DNA from: Bacillota bacterium
Lineage (GTDB): Bacteria; Bacillota; Clostridia; Monoglobales; Firm-18
Assembly: GCA_023228885.1 (NCBI GenBank)
Contig: JALOAJ010000013.1
Span: 4,204-68,203 of the forward strand
DNA length: 64,000 nt
Direction of reading: 5' to 3'
The first letter of the stretch is position 1. Every line of letters begins with the position of its first letter. The notes under the pieces were generated by a model. That model had not been told where the DNA came from. It worked only from the letters and a program-made list of their open reading frames with translations, and did not search any database. Of the stretch, positions 35,364 to 45,000 are shown one piece after another. The position numbers were made by a program, and so were the translations under genes.

Positions 35364-36338
35364 ATGAGGCTGGTCACGCGACTACATTTAAACGGCAATC
35401 GCACTTCAAAACAAAAACATGACGCACCCAAAACAGCCGGGTTTATGCGCTATGTAAAAAAGCATCCGGTTCTTTACTGCCTGCTTATTGTTCCGCTGCT
35501 ATATTTAATCGTGTTTAAATATGTACCCATGTATGGGCTGATAATCTCGTTTATGGATTTTAACCCTGTGGATGGATTTTTGGGCAGCAAATGGATAGGT
35601 TTCGAGAACTTTGCAAGGTTTTTTTCATCTCCCGTATTTAACCGACTTATCGTTAATACGGTGGGGATAAGCGTTTACCAACTATTGGCGGGCTTTCCCA
35701 TTCCGATTATACTTGCATTGTCTATCAACGAAACAAAGCAAAAGTGGGCGCGAAAAAGCGCGCAGATGATTACATACGCCCCCCACTTCATTTCAACAGT
35801 TGTTATGGTTGGCATACTCAACCAAATGCTTTCGCCACATAACGGCGTTGCGAACAAGCTGGTTGAGTTGCTGGGTTTTCCCGCTGTAAATTTTATGGGC
35901 AAGCCCGAATATTTTAAAAGCATTTTCGTATGGTCGGGAATATGGCAGAACATGGGGTATTCCTCAATTATTTATATCGCCGCGCTTACAAGCATTGACC
36001 CGGGCATTCAGGAAGCGGCGGTGGTGGACGGCGCTTCAAAAATCAAAAGAATTTTTTATATTGATTTGCCGGGCATTATGCCTACTGCAATTATATTGCT
36101 TATAGTGAATGCGGGTCAAATAATGAATGTGGGGTTTGAAAAAGCCTATTTAATGCAAAACCCCATGAACATGAGAACATCTGAAATCATATCAACCTAT
36201 GTGTACCAGGTTGGGCTTCGCAATGGCGATTTTGGATATTCAACGGCGGTTGGGCTTTTTAATTCTATTGTTAATTTGGTTCTTATGCTAACGGTAAACA
36301 AGATAGCGGGCAAAACAAGCGAAACAAGCTTGTTCTGA
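35364..36338 (+). CDS. ABC sugar transporter permease, LplB family (second system)
   Basis: 324-residue membrane permease with six hydrophobic segments, the family-typical PMYGLIISFMDFNP after the first helix, and the EAA-loop IQEAAVVDGASKIKR. The start at ATG 35364 is chosen for AGAGGT just upstream; the frame is open to 35238 but that stretch covers the promoter and inverted repeat. It begins the right-arm + strand operon, divergent from the intact AraC regulator. Its solute-binding protein is not adjacent; the one at 53911-55539 is the best candidate partner. No ATPase is encoded nearby. Confidence 0.9.
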   Translation: MRLVTRLHLNGNRTSKQKHDAPKTAGFMRYVKKHPVLYCLLIVPLLYLIVFKYVPMYGLIISFMDFNPVDGFLGSKWIGFENFARFFSSPVFNRLIVNTVGISVYQLLAGFPIPIILALSINETKQKWARKSAQMITYAPHFISTVVMVGILNQMLSPHNGVANKLVELLGFPAVNFMGKPEYFKSIFVWSGIWQNMGYSSIIYIAALTSIDPGIQEAAVVDGASKIKRIFYIDLPGIMPTAIILLIVNAGQIMNVGFEKAYLMQNPMNMRTSEIISTYVYQVGLRNGDFGYSTAVGLFNSIVNLVLMLTVNKIAGKTSETSLF

Positions 36339-36354
36339 CGGAATGGAGGGAGCT

Positions 36355-37248
36355 ATGAAATACCAAATAAGGCAATCCAAGGCAGATACGGTATTTGGAG
36401 TTATAAATGCGGCGCTTTTGGGCTTTGTAATTTTGATTGTGCTATATCCATTGGTTTTTATATTAAGCGCTTCTTTTAGCGACCCTGTTGCGGTAATGTC
36501 CGGCAGGGTGTGGTTGTGGCCGATTAGCCCAACCTTAAAAGGATATTCCGCAGTTTTTAGTAATAACTCAATAGTTGCCAGCTATATTAACTCAATTATA
36601 TATACCGTGGCAGGAACTTTGGTCAATGTGTGCGTAACAATAATGGCGGCGTATCCGCTAAGCAGGAAGGAGCTTTACGGCAGAAATGTGTTCATGTTTC
36701 TTTTTTCATTCACAATGCTTTTTTCCGGCGGAATGATTCCTTCATATCTGCTGGTGAGGGGCTTAAAGCTTATTGACACAAGATGGGCGCTTATTATACC
36801 GGTTGCCCTTGGGGTGTGGGATTTGATTATTACAAGAACATACTTGCAATCCAATATCCCGCAAGAGCTATACGAGGCCGCCGAAATAGACGGTGCAGGC
36901 GATTTTCGGGTTCTTGTCCAAATTGTTCTTCCGCTTTCGACACCCATTTTGGCGGTTATCACTTTATTTTATGCAATAAGGCATTGGAACAGTTATTTTG
37001 ATGCCCTGCTGTATTTAAAAAGCATGAGGCTGTTTCCGCTTCAACTTACGCTTAGAAACATTTTAATTTTAAACACCGTAGATTTAAGCATGCTTACAGA
37101 TGTTGAGGAAATTGCCCAAAGGCAGGGAATAGCCGAGCTGTTGAAGTATTCGCTTATTGTCGTTGCCAGCGCTCCGGTGTTGCTCATTTATCCTTTCGTG
37201 CAAAAATATTTTATAAAAGGAATCATGATAGGTTCATTAAAGGGGTGA
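36355..37248 (+). CDS. ABC sugar transporter permease, YtcP/LplC family (second system)
   Basis: 297-residue permease paired with the preceding LplB-type gene. It has six hydrophobic segments, the EAA-loop ELYEAAEIDGAGDFRV and the standard ending QKYFIKGIMIGSLKG. I use ATG 36355, 5 bases after GGAGG; an in-frame ATG at 36343 overlaps that ribosome site. Its stop overlaps the GTG start of the next gene (GTGA), so the large SLH protein is translationally coupled to the transporter. Confidence 0.9.
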   Translation: MKYQIRQSKADTVFGVINAALLGFVILIVLYPLVFILSASFSDPVAVMSGRVWLWPISPTLKGYSAVFSNNSIVASYINSIIYTVAGTLVNVCVTIMAAYPLSRKELYGRNVFMFLFSFTMLFSGGMIPSYLLVRGLKLIDTRWALIIPVALGVWDLIITRTYLQSNIPQELYEAAEIDGAGDFRVLVQIVLPLSTPILAVITLFYAIRHWNSYFDALLYLKSMRLFPLQLTLRNILILNTVDLSMLTDVEEIAQRQGIAELLKYSLIVVASAPVLLIYPFVQKYFIKGIMIGSLKG

Positions 37249-39866
37249 AAAGGTTGTTAAAAAAGTTACTTGCATTATTAATAATTGTTACTGTTACGAT
37301 GATGTCTGCGGCTTTGCTTACTTATGCGGTTTCGGAAGACGCACCCAAGACAGCGGATGACCGTGCATTTAATTTGCTTGTGGGACTTGGTGTTTTGAGC
37401 GCCGACAAAGTTGGGGAAAAGGCTGTAACCAGAGGCGAGTTTACCGCAATGCTGATGGATTTGTTTTATCCGGATTTAAGCGCAACCGTCAAGGTAGATG
37501 ATTTTTATTATGATGTGGAGCCTGCTAACTCGCTTGCTTCCAAAATTGCGCTTGCAACGCAAATCGGTGTTGTAAACAGCTATGGAAACGGGCTGTTTTA
37601 TCCGAACAGAACGGTTACTCAAATAGAGGCAATCAAAATGGTGGTTTCCTTGTTGGGTCTGCGTGAGCTGGCAATAGCCCGCGGGGATTTTCCCATGGGT
37701 TACAGCATGGTCGCCGCCCAGCAGGGCATTACAGCAGGAATAAAGATAGTTTTTGAACAAGCAATGGATTATTACGGTATTTCAAAGTTGGTGCTTAATG
37801 CGCTAAACTCCAAGGCGTTTGAGCAAAGTATAAAATCCGAAGGCATTACATACCAATATTTGCCCGACACGACATTCATGGAAAAGCTTTTGGAGATTAC
37901 AGTAATACCGGGAACTGTGACTGCCGCAGGAGGCTTGACGCTAAGCCGCGAACTTAATTTAAAGCCGGGCGAAATAGAGTTGGATGGAAACCGCTACAAA
38001 TATTCAAAGGCTTTTGAAGCTTTTGATATTGTGGGTGAATATGTTAACGCCTATGTTGAAATGACCGAGCGTGATGAGATAATTTATATTGAAAAATCAG
38101 CGCGAGGCGAAGAAAGTTTGGTTGTTTTTGATACAGATATTGTTTCGTCATCCAAGGGCTTGTTTTCCTATATATCCGAAGATGGGGTGAGAAGCGTCAC
38201 ATACCCGCAAGACTCTGCCGTGATATATAATGGGCGCTATTTTGGTTCGGTTTTTGAAAATAAATGCACCGATGAGATATTAAATCCAACAACCGGATAC
38301 TTTTCGTTAAAGGATTCCGATGGAAACGGAACATACGACACCGTGTTCATTTTTTCATATGAATCTGCAATTGTAGAGAGCGTTGAGCGAAATAACGAGC
38401 GAATCAACCTTAAAGATGAAATTAACGGAGAAAAGCAGCTAAGCGTGCCGGAAAGTGAAAATAAGCAAATATATATTACAAGGAACGGTAAATCGGCGGT
38501 GTTAAAGGATTTGGCTGCAAATGATTCAATATTGGTGGCAATAAGCGACACCGATGAACAACGCTGTCTTTTCATCGATGCGAGCAATGCCAATGTTAAA
38601 GGCGTTGTAAGCGAATATTCTAATGAAAGCCTTATATTAAGCGAAAAAGAGTATTATATAAGCCCTATTTTTAATTTTAGCTCTTTGAAACCGGGAGAAG
38701 CTGTTACAATTACGCTTGACGCTTTTGGTAAAGCCGCATTCGCATCCTATGGGCAGACAGATATGGTAAACTACGGATATTTGCGTGCAATGGCTATTGA
38801 AAACGCGCTTTCCGAAGAACTTCGCATGAGCGTGTTTACAACGGATGCAAAGTTTACCACATTTACCTGCACAAGCAAAGTAAACCTCAACGGCGAATCG
38901 GTAAAAAGCAAGGACTTGCCGATGGTTTTGGCGGTTAATCAATTAATTGTGTATGAGGAAGACGAAAACGGCAAAATAAGGGCCATTCAAGAGCCTACCA
39001 TTACGAATAATCCTAATTGCTACGACCCCAACAACTTTTCAATTGATTATCGGGGTTCGGGCGAAAGATTTTATCAAAATATGCTTGCCGAGCGGTTTTT
39101 TGTAAGCGATGCCACCGGCATATTTATCATTCCAACCGATAAAAGCCAACTTGATTTATATGCTTACGGCAATAAAAACCTTCTTGTAAAACAAGAAAAG
39201 GTATATGGACCTATGACATTTTATGATGTGGACGAAACCAGAACAGCAAAAATTGTTATGTTTGAACAAGGCTCGGCAGACCAAGAGATAATTGATGAAA
39301 ATGAAAGATGCCTTATTATCAGTAAAATTACAACCGCATTGGATGATGAAATGACACCGCGGTTTCTGATAAAAGGTTTTCGTGAAGGAAAGGAATTTTC
39401 CGCATTCTTATTCAAGGATGATGTCAAGGATATTTCAATCGACAAAACTTATAGTGATGAGGCAGGGCTTCTTGCCGCCAAGCTTCGTCCGGGGGATGTA
39501 ATACAGCCCTCTCTTAGCTCAAAAGGGGAAATTGTTTCGTTTAGGCTTGTGTTCAGAAATAAGGCAATGCCCTTTTACGAGGCATGCAACGGCAATGTTG
39601 ACCCTGTAAAAACGCACGCAAAGCTTTATCTTTCGCTTGCAAGGGTTACTGCCGTAAACAGCTCGATGTTGGCGTTCAACCCAAATGTTAATCAGAACAA
39701 TTATTCACTTATAAGACCCGTAAAGCTTAGCGGTGTAGGGATTTACAGATATGATTCGTTGCTTGACACCGTTTATAAAGCGGCTGCAGATGAAATTTCA
39801 GTAGGCGATACTGTTTTCATCAGAATTAATTGGCAGGTAGGGCATGAAATTTTAATTATAGATTAA
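37245..39866 (+). CDS. Large SLH surface protein, paralogue of the 26284-29628 protein in its C-terminal module
   Basis: 873 residues. A signal peptide (about 1-29) is followed by divergent SLH repeats (about 35-185, with VTRGEFTAMLMDL and GVVNSYGNGLFYPN) and a beta-rich region (about 215-873) that I cannot assign. That region follows the same order of motifs as the protein at 26284-29628: FFVSDATGIFIIP, then TPRFLIKGFREG, then RPGDVIQ, then VGDTVFIR close to the end. The GTG start overlaps the permease stop, with AAAGGGG upstream. Placement inside each transporter/enzyme arm suggests a surface scaffold or glycan-handling role, inferred only. Confidence 0.7.
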   Translation: MKRLLKKLLALLIIVTVTMMSAALLTYAVSEDAPKTADDRAFNLLVGLGVLSADKVGEKAVTRGEFTAMLMDLFYPDLSATVKVDDFYYDVEPANSLASKIALATQIGVVNSYGNGLFYPNRTVTQIEAIKMVVSLLGLRELAIARGDFPMGYSMVAAQQGITAGIKIVFEQAMDYYGISKLVLNALNSKAFEQSIKSEGITYQYLPDTTFMEKLLEITVIPGTVTAAGGLTLSRELNLKPGEIELDGNRYKYSKAFEAFDIVGEYVNAYVEMTERDEIIYIEKSARGEESLVVFDTDIVSSSKGLFSYISEDGVRSVTYPQDSAVIYNGRYFGSVFENKCTDEILNPTTGYFSLKDSDGNGTYDTVFIFSYESAIVESVERNNERINLKDEINGEKQLSVPESENKQIYITRNGKSAVLKDLAANDSILVAISDTDEQRCLFIDASNANVKGVVSEYSNESLILSEKEYYISPIFNFSSLKPGEAVTITLDAFGKAAFASYGQTDMVNYGYLRAMAIENALSEELRMSVFTTDAKFTTFTCTSKVNLNGESVKSKDLPMVLAVNQLIVYEEDENGKIRAIQEPTITNNPNCYDPNNFSIDYRGSGERFYQNMLAERFFVSDATGIFIIPTDKSQLDLYAYGNKNLLVKQEKVYGPMTFYDVDETRTAKIVMFEQGSADQEIIDENERCLIISKITTALDDEMTPRFLIKGFREGKEFSAFLFKDDVKDISIDKTYSDEAGLLAAKLRPGDVIQPSLSSKGEIVSFRLVFRNKAMPFYEACNGNVDPVKTHAKLYLSLARVTAVNSSMLAFNPNVNQNNYSLIRPVKLSGVGIYRYDSLLDTVYKAAADEISVGDTVFIRINWQVGHEILIID

Positions 39867-39878
39867 GGAGGCAGTCCG

Positions 39879-42002
39879 ATGAAAAGGATATATGCAATTA
39901 TATTGGTCGCTGTTTTTATATTAGGCTTTCCAAACCTCGGTACTGCGGCGGCGGTTATTATCAACCCGGATTTTGAAATGGGGGACGAGTCAGGTTGGGA
40001 GCGAAGACCAATGCCGCCGGGGGCAACCTCGCCCGATGTTGAAATTGTGACATCCGCAGACGGCGTATCCCCGCAAAGCGGTGATTATTGCGCAAAAATA
40101 ACAAGAAAAGATGTAGCGGGCAGATTAATTCAAAATGTTTCGTTAACCAAAGGCGCGGAATATATTTGCTCTGCTTGGGTGAGGGCGCAAAGCGGCACAT
40201 CCGCATTGCTGACAGCTCAGTTGGCGTTTGACCTTGGCGCTGCCATGGGGAGCGGGGCAGACCGTTATAAAACCGTCACTAAAGCAGGCATAGGAGATTT
40301 GTGGACGCCGCTTGAGCTAAAATATACGGCAACACAGGATTTACAAACCGTAAGCATTTATATTCAGATTACAACGGCGTATGGCGAAGCCTCAAAGGTC
40401 TATTACATAGATAATTTTAAATTGTTGGAAAACGCTCCGCCGTCGGCTGCATCGGTTTCAATTGCAGGCTCCTCCACCCTCACGGTTGCCGGGGATGAAA
40501 TTACGGCGCAATACAATGCGACGGTTTTTGACCAATATGGGGAAAGCGCAACGGTAGCGCAGGATGTATATTGGCTTATTAAGGAGGATACCGACAAGAT
40601 TCAAATAAGCGAAGGCGGCAAAGTTACCGTTGCGGCGGACATAGACTTGCCAAGCTTTACCATTGAAGCGGTTTCGGCTGAAAACGATGAAGTCCATGCC
40701 GAAAAAGAGGTGTTGTTGCTGCACCCGTCGGCGCCTGTGGCAAGCAATGTTGTTATAAACGGTGAGCTATTTATGGGCAACAAGATGACAGGAAATTATG
40801 ATTATTTTGATTTAAACGAAGATGAGGAAAGCGGAACTCTTTTTCAATGGTATCGCGAAAAAGATGGCGTAAAGCAAAAAATCACAGGTGCGGTCGATAC
40901 TGAATACACCCTTGTTCAGGCTGATGTTGGGTTCAATATTATTTTTGAGGTAACGCCGAAGAACCGGGCAAAACTTTTGCCGTTAGGGGAGGCTGTTTCG
41001 AGCCAGCCCGTGGGTCCGGTGCGCAAACCTATTATACAATTTTTAACCATTGATGCATCGAAGAAGTCTGACTACTCCGGAAGTGTGATTTCGTTTAGGG
41101 TTTTAGGGCAGCCTGCCGATGGAAGCGAGGCTATTGACCTCACTTCGTCTGCAACCGTAAAAGCGGTTTCCGGCTGCTCTGTGTCGGGCGTTGGTAAGGT
41201 AATGTTGCAATCGGGAAGCAGCGCGGTTTTGTCTGCAAGCTTTACGGACGGAGAAAATAAAACTGTCTCAAAGGAAATTACATTTGGCATTCTCACACGC
41301 GCAGGCGGAGGAGGAGGCGGCGGAGGAGGAGGCGGAACAACTTTTTTTGTTCCCGCAGTTCCGATTACGATTCCCGACAAACCCGAAACAATGCCGGAAA
41401 TAATTGACGAGGCAAGCGGCGAATTAGGTGACGCTCCTATCGAGATAACAAAAACATTTCCCGATATTGATGGGCATTACGCAAAGGAAGCGATAGAGAT
41501 TTTGGCAAGCATAGGCTACCTTGATAACATAGCCGACACGGTGTTTGAGCCTGACCGCCCCATAGTCAGGGCGGATGCGGCAGCTTTAATTATGCGAGCC
41601 TCAAGGCTTAAAGTCATGAGCTACGACGGAATATACACCGATATTGACACTTCAAGTTGGTATGCGGATTATCTTCAGACCGCCTATGATACCGGTATTG
41701 CACAAGGGGATTCAAATCAGTTTCGCCCAAATGATTCCATCACAAGGGAAGAATTTGCAAAAATAATTGTTACAATGTTTGAAGGCGTTTCCGGACGAAA
41801 AATAGATAGAGGCTTTGTGGCGGAAGGGTTTGACGATTTCGGCAGCATGAGCGATTGGGCAGTTCCGTATATAAGCAAATCGATAAATCAGGGCTTGTTC
41901 AAGGGAACGACAGATACAATCTTCGACCCGCAAAGCTCAATAACCCGTGCGCAAGCCGTTTTGGTTGTAAAGCGCGTTATTGAAGCTTTTAAAGAAGCGT
42001 AA
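39879..42002 (+). CDS. Secreted CBM4/9-like and Ig-like protein with SLH anchor
   Basis: 707 residues. A signal peptide (1-23) is followed by a CBM4/9/22-like sandwich (about 24-190, beginning IINPDFEMGDESGWE and ending VYYIDNFKLLE), several Ig-like or repeat beta domains (about 195-470), an 11-glycine linker (476-486), and three C-terminal SLH repeats (about 520-707, with FPDIDGHYAKEAIE and SDWAVPYISKSI). AAGGAGG lies 8 bases before the ATG. It probably tethers glycan to the cell surface. No catalytic motif is seen. Confidence 0.78.
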   Translation: MKRIYAIILVAVFILGFPNLGTAAAVIINPDFEMGDESGWERRPMPPGATSPDVEIVTSADGVSPQSGDYCAKITRKDVAGRLIQNVSLTKGAEYICSAWVRAQSGTSALLTAQLAFDLGAAMGSGADRYKTVTKAGIGDLWTPLELKYTATQDLQTVSIYIQITTAYGEASKVYYIDNFKLLENAPPSAASVSIAGSSTLTVAGDEITAQYNATVFDQYGESATVAQDVYWLIKEDTDKIQISEGGKVTVAADIDLPSFTIEAVSAENDEVHAEKEVLLLHPSAPVASNVVINGELFMGNKMTGNYDYFDLNEDEESGTLFQWYREKDGVKQKITGAVDTEYTLVQADVGFNIIFEVTPKNRAKLLPLGEAVSSQPVGPVRKPIIQFLTIDASKKSDYSGSVISFRVLGQPADGSEAIDLTSSATVKAVSGCSVSGVGKVMLQSGSSAVLSASFTDGENKTVSKEITFGILTRAGGGGGGGGGGGTTFFVPAVPITIPDKPETMPEIIDEASGELGDAPIEITKTFPDIDGHYAKEAIEILASIGYLDNIADTVFEPDRPIVRADAAALIMRASRLKVMSYDGIYTDIDTSSWYADYLQTAYDTGIAQGDSNQFRPNDSITREEFAKIIVTMFEGVSGRKIDRGFVAEGFDDFGSMSDWAVPYISKSINQGLFKGTTDTIFDPQSSITRAQAVLVVKRVIEAFKEA
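41304..41336 (+). repeat. Polyglycine linker repeat
   Basis: Eleven consecutive GGA/GGC codons encode a flexible linker between the Ig-like part and the SLH anchor of the 39879-42002 protein. The mixed codons argue against simple slippage of one triplet. Confidence 0.85.
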
Positions 42003-42017
42003 GGAAAGGAGCAGGAA

Positions 42018-45000
42018 ATGAAATTTCTTAAAATGCCGCTGGCATTGTTTCTATGCATCACTTTTTTGAGTATGTTATTCGTATTTGCCGCCGAGGTAAA
42101 TCAAATCCCCGAGGGCGATTTTGAAAACGGCTCCGGCAGCGTGGAAGTTCGGTCATGCGCAATTTCCGTGACCGATAAAGAGGCAAAAACGGGCAGCCAT
42201 TCATTGATGGTAACCCGCGAGGTTGGTTGGGGACGACCGGTGCGCAAGGTTAACATAAAGCGCGGTGAGGTTTATGGAGCATCGGTATGGATAAAGCGTG
42301 ATGGCATTGCTCAACAAGCAGCGCTTAGGCTGGATTTTGGCGAGGGCATTCAACCTCGGTATGTGTTTTTGGCGCAAAAGTCCGTATCAAGGGATTGGGT
42401 CTTGTTGCAGGGGAATACAAAAATATCTTTAGACCTTGAGGCGGAAAGCATGGATGTCATGCTGGATGTGGCTTTCGGAAATGATACCCCTCCGGATACA
42501 TTTTATATTGATGATTTAAAGTTTGTTGAGGGCGGCATTGAGCTGCAAAAGGTTAGCGAGCCGGAGCCGCCTGCGCAACCAAGCCCGCCTGAAAGCCCCA
42601 ATGCGGATAAGGCAGACGGAACAATCAGCGAAAACTTGATTAAAGACGGGGATTTTGAAGGCAGCGCCGGCGAATGGTTTGGAATAGGCGGCGGTGAGAT
42701 ATCTTTGACAACCGCCCATATAACCAAAGGAATCAATGCGTTGAAAGTGGAGCGTAAGGACCCTTGGAGCAGAGCCGGCAGACCTTTTACCGTTAAAAGG
42801 GGAATGACATACGGCGCCTCTGTATGGGTGAAAATTGAAGAAGGCGCTTTACAGCAAGGTTTTATTCGCTTTGATATGGGCGCGGGCGTACAGCCGCGTT
42901 ATATAGCGTTTGGGCAAAAAGGCGTTTCCACTTCATGGGTGCAAGTGATGGGAACGGCAAAAATTCCCGACACCCTTGAAACTGAAACGGCGGAGGTAAT
43001 CCTTGAATTTGCCTTTGCAAATAATACCGAAGCGGTTCCTTACTATCTTGATGATGTCAACTTGTACGAGGGGGGTCTGCCGGTGGTAAATGCCGCCGTT
43101 GCCACAGAGGACATCATAAAGGAAGTGGAAGCCAAGCTTGAAATAAATTCAGGGGACAGGGCGTTGTACAGAAATTTCTCCCTCCCCGCATTTGGACCGG
43201 GCGGAACCACCATAAAGTGGAGGTCTGACCTTCCGGAAGCGCTTGATATGATTGATGGTATGTGTTATATAAACCGCCCCGCACCGGGGTCTGCGCCGTT
43301 AAAGGTTAAAATAACTGCCGAAATTACAAATAAAGACATAACGGTAGAAAAGAACTTTGAATGCAGCGTTATGCCTATGCGCCACCCATCTGCTTTTTAT
43401 GTATCAAAAGACGGCAGCGATGAAAACCTTGGAGGGCCGCTCTCACCGTTTAAAACGATAAATAAAGCCGCTCAAATAGCGGATGCGGGCGACAAGGTTA
43501 TAATAGGCGGCGGCGTTTACAGGGAAAGAGTGAGCCCTAAGCGAGGCGGGTTAAGCGAGGACACACGGGTTACATACACCGCCGCCGAAGGGGAACAGGT
43601 TATTATTAAGGGTTCTGAAGAACTTACAACTTTTGAAAGACAGCGTGAGGGAGTTTACAAGTCGGCGCTCCCCGTTGAAGCTTTTGGGGATTATAATCCC
43701 TATACACAAAAATTCATGGCGTTTGCGGGTCAAACTCTTGGCGAGCTGTTTGTTGACGGAGAGCCGTATGCAGAAGCCGTCAGCGAAGAAGCGGTGGCTA
43801 CAACGCCGAAAAGCTGGAAGGCAAACAAAGAAGGCACGGAAATATATTTCAATATCGGACAGCTTGACCCGTCGCAGGCGTTGGTTGAAGTAAATGCCCG
43901 CGAAACTGTGTTTTGCCCCGAGGTTTACAACCTCGGCTATATTACCGTGCAAAATATTGAAATAGAGCATGCGGCAAACCAATATCCATTAAAGTTTTGG
44001 GAAGCGGGCGGCGGATATCAACGCGGCGCTTTGAGCACAAACGGAGGTCATCATTGGATTATTGAAAATTGCAGCGTAAAGTATGCCAAAGGCAACAACA
44101 TTGATTTCGGTCTTTCAAGCCAGCAGCTTATGGAAGATGCAAAATATCTTTACGGCGGGAATGTTGCTGAAAAGATGGGGCAAGTCGGTTATCATATCAT
44201 AAGGAATAACTTTGTTTACGGCGGCGGCACAGGGGGCATTCAAGGAATGTGGGGTCCTTTTACAAAAATAACGGGAAACCGCATAATTAACAATAATCGG
44301 CTCAACGCCGTTGCAGGCTATGAAGCGGGCGGGTTGAAAACGCATTATTTTCTAAGCGGAATAATAGCGGATAATTACTTCAGCGGAAATAAATATGCCG
44401 GTTGCTGGTTGGACAATGTGGCTGAAGGCGTGCTGATAACGGGCAATGTTTTTGTTGACGAGCCTGATACCGGGCTTTTTCTTGAAATGCCGTTGGGCAG
44501 TATATCGGTTAATTCCAATGTGTTTTTAAACTCAAACATTATGCACAGCGACGGCGGAGGGGTTAAGCTTGCCAATAATTTTATAAATTCAAATGCCATG
44601 CCTCACTTTCGCTTTATATCCACTCATACTTCCGGAAACTATGCGCCGGGAAGCTGGGCGCAAGCAGGGATTGCCGGCACCAGGCTGGCAGAGATACAAT
44701 ATGCCAAGAATTATTTTGTTGGGAAGGGGCTTAGCTTGCCTCTTGAGGGTGAAAACATATTAAATAACTTCGCCTTTAATAACCTTTACACAAATGGCGC
44801 GGTAAAAAGCGATGATGAACCCGACGCTGTTGTTTCATCACAAAAAACAGAATTTAGCTATGAAAAAACCAACGAGGGCGTTACATTAAAGCTTACGCCT
44901 TCCGCCGATGTATTCAATGCCGGCACAGCGCTTCCCGATATTTTCTATGCCGCAAATCCCTCCAACGGCTCGCCATATTATGATGTTAGCGACTTTTTCG

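Noticed and set aside
41072..41380. Reverse-strand open frame with polyproline
   Set aside because: It is the complement of the polyglycine linker in the SLH protein at 39879-42002. It has no ribosome site and no recognisable domain.
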